DNA from: Podaxis mareebaensis
Taxonomy: Eukaryota > Basidiomycota > Agaricomycetes > Agaricales > Agaricaceae
NCBI GenBank assembly: GCA_018524725.1
Contig: JAEUWP010000225.1
Span: forward strand, 1 to 48,388
DNA: 48,388 nucleotides
Direction of reading: 5' to 3'
Every line of letters starts with the position of its first letter. Within the stretch, counting starts at the first letter, position 1. The notes under the pieces are model-generated. The model was not told where the DNA came from. It did no database searches and worked only from the letters and a program-made list of their open reading frames with translations. Shown here piece by piece: positions 10,130 through 20,257 of this stretch. A program made the translations under genes and the position numbers.

Positions 10130-10920
10130 CAGCGGTGTCGGCTATGATGGGCTCACGAATTAATGATGGTCTGTTTGCGGAGTACATGGGTATCAAAATG
10201 GACCATATCGTGGATTCGCAAGGGAGTATGCGAGTATATGAATGTGCAATACAAAAACAAGGTCTAGTAGTATATTCCATGAGTCCATAGGCATGAGAAT
10301 CATCCAGCCAGAGAGAAGCAGCCAGCCCGAGTAACGCCCAGAGGCTTGTACGTCTAACAGTACAGCAGCTTTTGTAGGTCATCCGGGACCTTACCACGAG
10401 ATAAGTTCAGGACTTTGGCAATCACTAGTATCACACACCTTCCAATCGTTGATCGTTGCCGCCCGGATATAACCATCTAATGCCTCTCGTCTGATAAGGC
10501 CTAACAAAGGATCAGAATATTGTGGCCAATTTATAGACTATTTACTCACGTGTTCCACTGGGAAGGATCGAGACGTGCTAGCCATTCAAGGTTCGAAATT
10601 GCAAGTTTGATTTGTATTAGGACCGCAGGGATACTGTAACTCGGCAACCAGCCTGCAAGCGTTCGTACGTCACTCCTACGACCGTGGACGTTATGGTGCA
10701 GTTTCTCACCATCAGCCGTGAGTAGAACGATACACACAGTGCCCCCTATCCGAGGAATGCAAGCTCAGAGCAAATTGGAGAGACCGTCGAGCCCTGAACT
10801 CACCGCTTGTGACATGCCCACCACCACCGCGAATAAACGGTAAAAACCTGGACCCTACAATCCTGAAGAATGGCGGCGCATGTGAAAATGCCGATGGGAA
10901 TCGAATTTCGAAGATAATTG
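10130..10920. other. Spacer without visible gene
   Basis: No recognisable domain, RNA gene or repeat was found. It ends at the left edge of the first copy of the duplicated block. Confidence 0.35.
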
Positions 10921-11492
10921 AATTTAGGTCGTCGGCAGTTGAGAGACCCTCTCTGCCTGATGTCAGCATTTTCCGAAATTTGGCGTTGAACTCATAGGTA
11001 GCTTTTCCCAGTATAAGGATGCCCCGAAGGCACTTTTATACGTCTTTCGCATCCAATGTTATGAGATACACCTGGAGTGGATACCGAGCAAAAGGGAGTC
11101 CAAATTGTCTCGCTTAACTTTAATACACACCACAATCTTGTGACCGCGTAGGTCTCCACATCCTTCTTGGGTGTCGACACGGACAATGAGGAAATCGGGC
11201 TCAAATAACCCATCATTTTTAGTGATCCCTGCATTATATGAGTCTACTGAACGTCTTACGAGCCCTTGTTCATTTCCGCATAACTGAATGGGCCGTCTGC
11301 GTCCATCGGTGGTGCTGTGGGCCTTATTTTGCTTTTGAGGCTTCACTATATATTCCGATCCGGAAAAATGAAGTTTGCCATCTTGTCAATGGGCCCATAG
11401 TAGGAAGCTTTAAAATGAGGCTCCTGTCCTTCACGCTGAAGTGCCAGCTGCTGCAGGCGTTCAGAAATCTACTCAGGAGCAATGCCCATCAT
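10921..11492 (-). pseudogene. PD-(D/E)XK-like protein, broken copy A
   Basis: This is homologous to the open copy at 15,767-16,411. The start is at 11,492 (MMGIAPE), but the tryptophan codon of copy B is a TAG here (469-471 of the 11 kb row, i.e. 11,469-11,471), and further frame changes follow. The nuclease-like core reads GLFEPDFLIVRVDTQ then KIVVCIKVK. The acidic residue of the ExK half-motif, intact as CIEVK in copy B, is replaced by lysine. The copy is thus doubly disabled: truncated and lacking a predicted metal-binding acid. Confidence 0.7.
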
Positions 11493-12310
11493 ACCTGCGA
11501 AAGGCCGAAGTTCATTAGAGAGAGATGAAGGAAACAGAAGTTTTGAGAGCACACCCTGATCGCTATGAGCTTGAATGTGAGTAAATCTGGAAGACGATGA
11601 TAATATTAGAATAGGTCCCAGTGCCCCACTTAAGCACGTTCTAGATCTCAAAATGAAATGTAAAGAAATAAAGGGACGATGAAGTCGTCATGCCATATGG
11701 TCTTTTCTTCTCAGAGAGATGCTTTCAGCAATCACTTGCATTGTCGAAACCGCCTATTGCTTACATCCTTGTCCAAGTGCCTTCTCAACGTGATATACGA
11801 TTTGGTTCTGATTTCGGAAAGCAGAATACCGTACACTCCCTGATCGTTTCTGTTCTTTTCTTTTGAAGTCCACTCCACGTTGAGTACATTGTCATGCATA
11901 CCACAAGCGATGATATGGGTCTGTGACGCCGACAGACATTACGTCAAAGAGTTTACTTTCTGCATAGTTTCTGTGGTTGACAGATAACATGTTTGCCATA
12001 TGAGGGGTGGACAAGTTACCACACGTCACGCTTCCGACATCTGTCAAGGAGAAAGCAAGAGGAAGTTGTTGTATTTTGGGAATTACTGGAACTTCAATCA
12101 GAAGATAGCACAATGGACAACTTGCCGGTGGGCGTCTCGACTCCCATCACCTCATTTGAGCCCATTGGTTTACCAGATTGCCGCAAGTGACAATACCATG
12201 GCTTGATTCGGCGCGAGGGGAGAAGGTTTGTCCTCATTAGACAAAATTCCTGTTAAATCATGAAACACGGCCTATTAGTGGATTCTGAAAATCGCAAAGG
12301 CCGCCACAAC
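10921..12310. repeat. Duplicated ~1.4 kb block, copy A (direct repeat)
   Basis: This block matches 15,838-17,240 in the same orientation almost throughout. Shared runs include CATATGGTCTTTTCTTCTC, TTCCGAAATTTGG and the segment ending CCTATTAGTGGATTCTGAAA. Left flanks outside ~10,921 and ~15,838, and right flanks outside ~12,310 and ~17,240, are unrelated. The pair therefore looks like a segmental or element-borne duplication with about 3.5 kb between copies. I see no terminal inverted repeats at the edges. Confidence 0.8.
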
Positions 12311-12719
12311 TGACGCTGTTGGAAGAGGCATTATTTGAATGAAGTCGACACCATCCCTCGTCCTCGTTGACGCTATGCAGCCAGTTGTGCAGAGTTTATC
12401 CTGTATTCGTCTACACAACTGCTCCACACTCGCTCTCGAAGAGCTGTGTTGACAGCTATACCGACCTGCCAAGGAAAGGCGGTGAGCTCTGCAGCTCTTT
12501 TGTAACCCACACCAAATAATGGCGGAGACGACTACATGATCACGGTAGAAGCTAAAGAATTAGTCTACACCGAAGTACGTTAAATATGCCGATTTTCCCA
12601 ATTTCCCATGCAGCCATGTAGGTACCTCCACAGCTGGAGAGGATGAAGAGCGTAGAGTCCTAACCACGGCGGCAACCATGAGTTTGTAGCCACGAGAAAA
12701 CAATTCGGGAGAATATTCG

Positions 12720-13205
12720 ATGTATTTCCTATATTACAGAATGGAGAATGCAAGCTCCAGGGTCAAAGATGTGCTATTGGCGAATGGAGCCCCCGAGAAT
12801 GGAACGAAAACTATACTAAGAAATAATATGAAAGAACATAGAAACAATCAAAAGCACCCATCTACGCGTCGTCCTCACGTAGCCGTTTCGGTACTCCCAC
12901 ACTATCACACGCTACTCGTCGATAACCCTGACTCCGTGAAGCTGAAAGGAGAATCCCTGACCGTGCTTCTCTCAGTCCTTCGGTTCTGCCTGACGCTTCC
13001 TGTTCTCCGCTGTCCAGGGAAGCGCATTATGCATGCCTTGCAGCAGCGTGGGACCCGACCCCAACTTCCTTCAACATATGCACCAAATTTAGGCTTCATG
13101 ATCACGAGCAAGCATCCAGTGCTAAAAACAGTGCCCAGAATGATCAACGAGTTGCCACAGCTGAAAGATGATAACGCCCATCTTCATATCGATGAACATT
13201 ATTGA
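12720..13205 (+). CDS. Possible unknown 161-residue protein
   Basis: An uninterrupted frame begins with MYFLYYRMENASSRV, with a second methionine at residue 8. It is basic and Pro/His-containing, with no domain, signal peptide or membrane span that I recognise. A Leu-rich stretch (TVLLSVLRFCLTLPVL) lies near residue 90. It sits in the unique sequence between the two copies of the 1.4 kb duplication. It could equally be a chance open frame, since codon choice is not clearly biased. Confidence 0.22.
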   Translation: MYFLYYRMENASSRVKDVLLANGAPENGTKTILRNNMKEHRNNQKHPSTRRPHVAVSVLPHYHTLLVDNPDSVKLKGESLTVLLSVLRFCLTLPVLRCPGKRIMHALQQRGTRPQLPSTYAPNLGFMITSKHPVLKTVPRMINELPQLKDDNAHLHIDEHY

Positions 13206-13782
13206 CAATTAATCGTGACATCACCAGCATCCTGCGCTCATGGGTTGAGCGAGGGCAGTCTTGGTTTCGTCGTATTCACCTGAATTACTGTATAACCTCC
13301 AGGACAACGTTACCATATGGCTCCACCGCGTCCTAAACTCCAAATAGCGATGACTTGCATTGACACCGAGAGTCTGCCACGTTCTCACATGGAAAGTCAA
13401 AACCGAAAATTTTATTTCCGGCGTTAGCTTACTCCTGGACAGCTTCGATCTCAACTCATTTTCGCTTTGTCTTTAAATCTACTTCAATGAAATGTGGTCA
13501 TGGGGCTTAGATCCACGCTCTCCCCGCTTGGCTTGTCTGACAGACAGCCTGGAAGACCTTGGTAATCTCCCTACTAGAACATTTTCATATTCGCCTCGAC
13601 ATTGTCGATTATCCATATCTGCTCAAGACCAAGTCTCTATATCGGGGCACTTCATTGAAGGGGAGCTCGCTGGCGTACATATATCCTCAGTCCCAACCAC
13701 CAATCCTCCAGAACACGAAAGTGCTTCCTTTGGAATAACTTGAACTTCCCTCCCTTTCTACATTTTCCCTTTCCTGCACATC

Positions 13783-15461
13783 ATGGGTGGCCGCAAGGAG
13801 ACCAAAAAATCATTGGAGCGAGCCAAGACTGGTCTCGTCAATCGACTGATGGACAATGCCCGCGACCCCCTCAGAAAGGCATGGCGTTCATCTCTTCTGC
13901 ATTTGTACCCGCACTAATCCTTCTCCGTCTTAGGAATTCAATATTACGGATAACACGACGAACCTCGACAGCCTCCTCAGGAAGCTCACAACCAGTTACT
14001 TCCAAGAGACCCACAATTATGACTATAGTGACGACCCAACAGGTTGCCACCCTCCGGATAAGCATGGCACCACGCCGCCGAAGACCTCAGCGAAGATTTG
14101 CAGTATCGTCCCGCCAGTTGGTAGCCAGATCAATGCGCACATCAAGCCCGGTGTCTTCAGGTGGCTTTCGTGACTCTCAGGTCAAGAAACTGCGGGTTGT
14201 TATGTGTTCATTCCGACAGCGACCTCGACCTGCCCGACTGGGTGAAATGTATGTTCTCCATTACTCTGATCCGATCCTCTTCCTGACGCTGACTTGTGTT
14301 GCTCGTGTTGCTCAACAGAAATTACCATCAATGATCTCTCTAACTATGTAAACCTTTTTGCCTCCAGCGACACTGGGGAGCAATGGGCACACTGGGCGTT
14401 CGAAGTGATCTACGACGCTCAGAAGGAAGACCAAGACAACTACAAGTGTAACGCTATGCCGGTGTGCTGCTCAGGCTCTCTCGTCGAGGATGGTATTCAG
14501 GCTCAACTCGCCATTATCTACTACTGTTGTGCAAGTCGTTGAACAGCCCATATCACGCCATCTTCCCGAGACCTCTTTTAGGTCTACTACGAGGTCCTTT
14601 CCGAGACCAAGGTCACTCATGACTATCTTCAAGGTACTGCATACCGGGACGCGGCAACCTTGGCCGTGAGTTTCCTAAACACAGAACGGTATGTGCAGGG
14701 ACTAACCTGACCCGATCAGAACAGCGTCGTCCCTCAGTCGGAGAGGGAACTCCACAATACCCTCGACAATTTTGCTAAAGGCAAATTCGAATCAGAGCTC
14801 GGCTTCCGATATGAATCTGTTCCTCCCGATTCCTTGAAGGCAGAAGGTGTCGACGCAGCGTTTATGACACACAATTCCAAGTTGTACTACATCCCAGATA
14901 CCAAGGTTGATGACCTAGAGGACTTCACCGACCACGAGCTTTTTGGGTACTTCATATGCTTGCGCTCGATATCCTTCTGCTGAAACTCTTTCCTTATAGT
15001 GATCTTAACATTCCGGTGGACTTTGTTGTGAGTAAGTCTCACCCTTCATGATACTGTACCATTCTCACACGATTCATGGATAGAGAAGGCAGCACAAGAT
15101 GCCTTCCTTCGATTCAAGTCGATTCTGAATGATGCCTCGACCGGTTCTTGGAGGGTCACTCAGGTTGACAAGACTTACACTTCCGATGACCTTACCACGA
15201 ACCCTATCCGGCAAACTGGTATCATCATGTCTTGGTACGGCCACGCGAAGTCGCAGTGCCAAGTCTCCATCTCTGTCACATATTTGTACGTCATGACGGT
15301 GCGTATCAATCTTTCCCACCTAGTTTCTCGCCTCATTTTAGCAAAGATGTTTTACGAACTGCCGGACCCCGAAAAACAAGTCGCCGACGAACTCTTCAAG
15401 GTGCTCGGCAACAACCTTCGTCGTCACATTCAGGGAGATGACAGAGTTCCGCGGCACGTAG
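13783..15461 (+). CDS. Unknown multi-exon protein between the duplicated blocks
   Basis: The start is MGGRKETKKSLERAKTGLV at 13,783, about 100 bp after a TACATATATCC TATA-like element. Coding exons are clear from C-ending codon use: EFNITDNTTNLDSLLRKL, ITINDLSNYVNLFASSD, FEVIYDAQKEDQDNYKC, VYYEVLSETKVTHDYLQG, NSVVPQSERELHNTLDNF, LNIPVDFVVKKAAQDAF and TYTSDDLTTNPIRQTGIIMS, ending TTFVVTFREMTEFRGT at 15,461. From ~14,580 onward all splice phases close. Two introns use a GC donor: AAAG|GCATGG after exon 1 and TGT|GCAAGT at about 14,530. Between ~14,150 and 14,330 I could not find one fully convincing splice path, so a lesion there is possible. There is no signal peptide, and I do not recognise the family. 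Confidence 0.55.
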
Positions 15462-15766
15462 TCTTGTCGTATCAACTACCCCTGTATTACGCGAATTGCA
15501 ATTGGTATGAATATATAAAATCGACTGACTGTACACGGGTGATATAGTCTATGCGAGTGGGAAAAGCCAACTGAGGGTGAGCACAAAGCCGATGAAATAC
15601 CCTCAGCAATGAGCAATTCCTGACCGGTGACCAATTGTCGACCTACAAAGGCTCGGGATTGGTAACTAAACGAGAAGTGTCGCCGGAACGAACTAGCTAA
15701 TTGGTCGCCCCCACCTCCCTGAATTCTCCCTGAATTTCCCCGCTATCGCCACCACCTCCAGACTTT

Positions 15767-16411
15767 TCAAGTCTCACCTCCACGCCACTGCAACTTGTCC
15801 TCTTTTTCTACTTTCAACGCTAACCTTCTAAACACCATCTCCAGGTCGTTAGCAGTTGAGAGACCCTCTCCGCCTGGTGTCGGCATTTTCCGAAATTTGG
15901 TGTTGAACTCGTAGGTAACTTTTCCCAGTATAAGGATGCCCCGAGGACACTTACATGTGCTTTTCCCATCCAATGTTCCAAGATACACCTGGAGCTGATG
16001 CCGAGCAAGAAGGGATTGCGAATCATCTTGCTTAACTTCAATACATGCCACAATCTTGTCACCTTGTGGACCTCCAAGTCCTCTCTGGGTGTCGACACGG
16101 ACAATGAGGAAATCAGGCTCAAATAGTCCAACATTGTCGGTGACTTCTGCATTATATGAGTCTACCGAACGTCTCATAGGCCCTTGTTCGTTTCTGCGTA
16201 CTCGAATAGGGCGACCCGCGCCTGTTGGTGGTGCCGTCGGCCTTATCTTCGCTTGAGGCTTCACCATATATTCCGATCCGGAAAAAATGGAATCCGCCAT
16301 CCCGTCAATAGGTCCATAGTAGGAAGCCTCAAAATGAGGCCCCTGTTCTCCCCCCTGAAGCACCAGCTGCTGCAGACGTTCAGAAATCCACTCAGGAGCG
16401 ACGCCCGCCAT
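15767..16411 (-). CDS. PD-(D/E)XK nuclease-like protein, open copy B
   Basis: A 214-residue frame starts MAGVAPEWISERLQQLVL. The core is LFEPDFLIVRVDTQ, a 12-residue spacer, then DKIVACIEVKQDD; that is PD followed by E-x-K, the half-motifs of the PD-(D/E)XK fold. It continues HQLQVYLGTLDG and ends in a charged tail. Short proteins of this layout are common and multiplied in Agaricomycete genomes, but their role is unknown to me. Homologous sequence extends ~830 bp upstream (to 17,240), including a second coding-like piece on the same strand at 16,650-16,853 (HIVTCGMHDNVLNVEWT), so the full gene may be longer and spliced. Copy A is disabled. Confidence 0.6.
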   Translation of the reverse strand: MAGVAPEWISERLQQLVLQGGEQGPHFEASYYGPIDGMADSIFSGSEYMVKPQAKIRPTAPPTGAGRPIRVRRNEQGPMRRSVDSYNAEVTDNVGLFEPDFLIVRVDTQRGLGGPQGDKIVACIEVKQDDSQSLLARHQLQVYLGTLDGKSTCKCPRGILILGKVTYEFNTKFRKMPTPGGEGLSTANDLEMVFRRLALKVEKEDKLQWRGGET

Positions 16412-17240
16412 ACCTGCGAAAGGCCGAAGAGAGATTCAGGAAACAGAAGTTTTGAAAGCACACTTTGATCGCTGTGAGCTTAATATGAGTGAATCTGGAA
16501 GGCGATGATAATACCTGAATGAGTCCCAGTGCCCGCTTAAGTACTTTCAGGCCAGCTTCTAGATCTCAAAAGGAAATGTAAAGAAATAAAGGGACGATGA
16601 AGTCGTCATGCCATATGGTCTTTTCTTCTCAGAGAGATGCGTTCAGCAATCACTTGCACTGCCGAAACCGCCTATCGCTTACATCCTTGACTAAGAGCCT
16701 TCTCAACGTGGTATACGATTTGGTTCTGATTTCGGAAAGCAGAATACCGCACAGTCCCTGATCGTTTCTGTTCTTTTCTTTTGAAGTCCACTCCACGTTG
16801 AGTACATTGTCATGCATACCACAAGTGACGATATGAGTCTGTGACGCCGGCAAACATTACGTTAAAGAGTTTGCTTTCTGCATGATTTCTGTGGTTGACG
16901 GGTAGCATGTTTGCCATATGAGGGGTGGGACAAGTTACCATGCGTCACGCTTCCATCTGTCAAGGAGAAGGCAAGAGCAAGTCATTGTATTTTTGGAATT
17001 ACTGGACCTTCAATCAGAAGATAGCACAATGAACAACTTGCGCGCGGGCGCCTCGGCTCCTTTCACCTCATTTGAGCCCACTATGGTTTACTAGATTGCC
17101 ATAAGTGACAGTACCATGGCTTGATTCGATCCCAAGGCGAAGGGTTTGTCCTCATTAGGCAAAGTTCCAGACTGTGGTTAGACCATGAAACACAGCCTAT
17201 TAGTGGATTCTGAAAACTACAGAGACCCGCCACAATTGTG
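15838..17240. repeat. Duplicated ~1.4 kb block, copy B (direct repeat)
   Basis: This is the partner of 10,921-12,310. Differences are mainly scattered substitutions plus small indels, and this copy keeps the reading frame of the PD-(D/E)XK-like protein. Its right edge lies just before the TATA element of the gene at 17,505. Confidence 0.8.
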
Positions 17241-17284
17241 ACGTCATCCCAAATTCGGAGAACATTTTGTCACGCCGTTGCTTT

Positions 17285-17290
17285 TATAAA
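17285..17290 (+). promoter_or_regulatory. TATA box
   Basis: TATAAA within CTTTTATAAACC is followed by a pyrimidine-rich stretch typical of fungal start regions. It lies about 215 bases upstream of the ATG at 17,505, a distance that includes a 5' UTR intron. Confidence 0.5.
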
Positions 17291-17504
17291 CCTGCTTGCT
17301 CTTGTTGCCTTCACTTTCAAAATCTTCCGAACTCTTTCGTCGCATTTGATACGTTGAACAAGGTACCCCTTTACTAGGCTCACCAGCTCTAGTCCTCGTC
17401 ATTGTCTTCTACGTCTTGCATCTTTGCCTGTTCATCAAAGAACCCCCGTAAGTGGCACAAACCCCTGATGACAATGTGAACTCACACATCCTTTAGCTTC
17501 CGCA

Positions 17505-17840
17505 ATGGGTATATTTGCTGGTTATCTCATCCGTATTCCCAAACTTCGTGCCTGGTTGGAAAAGCACAACTCGTACTCTGAAGAAACTGCCGTAGGCTTC
17601 AATCTCCGTTTCTTGCTTAAAGAGCACGGCATGTACGGCAGATTAATACGGTCTATTATACCCTTCGAGCACGAGGGAGAGATAGTCTACCTGCTTGCTC
17701 GCGTGGTCCAGAAGGATGACATGAGTCCTGGTCTCATGGAGGAGGAGGAGCAGGATAGGGAAGCCAAGAAGGAGCTCCTGAACCACGGCGGTTTGGAGGA
17801 GGGGGACCTGGAATGGGTAACATGTTCTAGTGGGTGCTAA
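17505..17840 (+). CDS. Unknown 111-residue acidic-tailed protein
   Basis: A single coding exon encodes MGIFAGYLIRIPKLRAWLEK at the N-terminus, a central EHGMYGRLIRSIIPFEHEG and an acidic tail (MEEEEQDREAKKE). A well-formed 5' UTR intron (GTAAGT...TTTAG, 17,448-17,496) ends eight bases before the ATG, which together with the TATA box supports this start. There is no signal peptide or membrane span; a cytosolic or nuclear protein is likely. I do not recognise a family. Confidence 0.6.
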   Translation: MGIFAGYLIRIPKLRAWLEKHNSYSEETAVGFNLRFLLKEHGMYGRLIRSIIPFEHEGEIVYLLARVVQKDDMSPGLMEEEEQDREAKKELLNHGGLEEGDLEWVTCSSGC

Positions 17841-19003
17841 GCGCGAGGTCGCTTTGTGTGGTATATCAATACGAGCCAGGATTAGGTGGGGATATCTGAG
17901 TAGTGTACGAGCGTGCACGTAGTTCCACCTTTATTCGTTTCTAGGTCAGCTAGATGTGCTCAATACGCCGACCCAAGTATGTCCTGCTTCAGTTATGGCT
18001 CCAAAAACCTCATGATTACGCCACATGCCCGCACGACGGAGCTAGTATGTATTTCTGACTGATCCGCTAATGGAGACGTTGAAAGCTGATCCAACGCTCC
18101 TCCTTTCGCGCTTTATTCGCTGGTATAGACGGTATAATGCAGCATCTACACTAGCGCTGCTGTCTCGGTACGGCCAGGTTGATGCCATGAACGAACTACA
18201 CAGTGTAGGCGTCTGCGTCGCCTCGAAAGTGTTCTCACATTGGTGCCTGACGTCCACAAACCTTTCGACACCGAGAGGGGCGTTTCTGTATATCCGATGG
18301 TGTCATGCAGGCAGAAATTTACGCTAGAATCTTCCTAGCCGCTATCACCTGGCCATGGCTGCTCAGGGGAATATACTCAGTCCTAATCCGGCCGCTCACG
18401 GGTGCCCCCTGATCGACGCTACCTAAACCCTGCATGCTGTGTGCACTCGTGCTTCATGTCTGCTGGGTGTGGGAAAGTACGTTGATCAGATCCTGCGAGA
18501 TACAGTTGAGCCCGGGAGTTCTACCCAATGGCTGTACCGTCCCCTCATGCGCCGCCTAGACGTTGAGATTGACTGGATAGCGTGAGGAGCTCGCTGGGCT
18601 CTTGCGGGTTCTGTAACTGGCGTTAATGGCGTTGAAGCAACAACGTGTAGCCACCCGTTGATTTCGAAACACCCAACATCTCGCGGCCAGGGACTGAGGC
18701 GTATAGCGTCCGTAGAATTGTAATTGACACCGGACTGTTCATGTGCCCAGACCTCGATGGTTCCGCGCTTATATGGATATAATAGCCAGTGCATGATTGC
18801 TTATCGGTGGTCGAATATCGAGTTCCTGCGGGTGTTTTTTAGCCCTCGCAGCTGGCAGGGATCTTCGCGAGGTCATTTCGAGTGGGGGGTCAAAGTGCGA
18901 ACACTGCCATCATATCGTAAACGCTTCTCCGCTGACGTCCTGGGGCGCCGAGAATTCAAAAAAACACCAAGGACTAGGATTAAATTAGCTATACAATACA
19001 CAA
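17841..19003. other. Spacer without visible gene
   Basis: Open frames on both strands here overlap each other and lack domains or coherent splice sites. Nothing else was seen. Confidence 0.35.
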
Positions 19004-19876
19004 TTAAAAGGGGGTATACGTCTTCCACAGCTCCTGCTCGACCTTGAGTTCGTCCGTGTACTGCGGCAAGCACCGCACAAGAATATGCGCCCAAATATTA
19101 CAAACATTCCTGCGGGACCATGCGCCGGCCGTCAACTCCCAGTACGACGGCATCCACGCGGCACATTCCCACCCAACAAGCCCAACAGGCCTATACTGCT
19201 GATCGACAAGCACATTCTCCGGCGACACATTGCCATGGACGAAACAAAGATCATACCGCTTCTGTCGGATAATAGCCGCCAATGCACGTACGTGAGGGTC
19301 ATGGGCATCGGTCATGGCGCAACACGGCTCTTCATGGAAGCGGTCCTGGGACCTATATGGGCCAACGGGGTTCTTGGTATCGATCCGGTACGAGGTGAAC
19401 GCACCACCGAGGTATCCGCATACGGAGCGGCCGTATGGGGAGCGGAGATACTGGAGTTGGTTGAGCCAGTCTCGGAGGGTATCGGCGATGGCGGTGATGT
19501 GGTCCGGAGAGAGAGTATCGAGAGGTGTGCGGGACAGCGGTGTGCCTGGGATGCGTGACATGAGCAAGAGGCCGTCTACGTGGTCGAGGACAGTGGGAAC
19601 GGGGATGGTAGTGTACTCGGCAATGAACTGGAGGGTGAGTGCTTCCTGGGTGACGGCGTCGCCACCGAGCTTTGCATAGAGACCAAAGGGCAGCCTGAAA
19701 AGGTCGGGGGCGTTGGAGGAAGGCCTGGCAAAGCACAGCAAGAGTCGATAGACACAGATGCGGAAAGACTGCGAGAGCCGCAGCCACTGGGCCCACAGGA
19801 AGCTGGAGAGGCGAGGGCGCCTGGGAAATTGGAGACATGGTATTTGTGATATGTTGGCAACTCACCTGTGGTCCAT
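19004..19876 (-). CDS. APH/ChoK-family protein, probable pseudokinase
   Basis: Two exons (19,876-19,866 and 19,820-19,004) joined over a 45-bp intron (GTGAGT...CCCAG) give 275 residues starting MDHR. Family landmarks of phosphotransferases are present in order: GLYAKLGGDAVTQEAL, then IPVPTVLDH, GPYRSQDRFHEE, CFVHGNVSPENVLVD and PVGLVGWECAAWMPSYWE. In active members these last two read HGDxxxxN and the D of (I/V)DWE. Here the catalytic base is asparagine and the metal-binding aspartate is glycine. The frame is otherwise intact and splicing is clean, so a non-catalytic role or very recent loss is inferred. Fungal members occur in large families of unknown substrate. The short first exon makes the start moderately certain. 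Confidence 0.8.
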
Positions 19877-20257
19877 TGGGGGGCGGTTGTGATGTGGGAG
19901 GAGAAAAAAAAGAGTATGTGCTTACATAACAGGGGGCGGAACCGACGAGATGGGGGGGTTCTCGTTGTTGTTCTACATATGTAGTTGACAGCCATCAGGG
20001 AAACAGAAGCAGCGGATGTTTTCCAGAAATATCACATCAATATGAAATGTCTCCGAGTAACAACATGTTCGGGGGCGAGCTAAAGTTTGATGCTGCGCAT
20101 GGGTATATTGCACTATGATATGATACAAATGAAGCATGATGGATGGGTGTGATCGACAACAAGAAAGCGACAACGAAAACCAGTGCAGGGTCCAAGAAAT
20201 GCATGTACAAGAAAAGCGGACAAAATGTTTCCAAAAAACAAACGAAATTACAAGCGG

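Noticed and set aside
9931..10290. 119-codon plus-strand open frame
   Set aside because: Its left part is antisense to the ankyrin-like pieces, and it has no recognisable motif or splice context.
10921..12310. Terminal inverted repeats at the edges of the 1.4 kb duplicate
   Set aside because: I compared both edges by eye and found none, so a classic DNA transposon is not claimed.
19353..19865. Long Pro/Arg-rich frames on both strands over the APH-like gene
   Set aside because: They are alternative frames of the same exon; the APH motifs fix the true frame.
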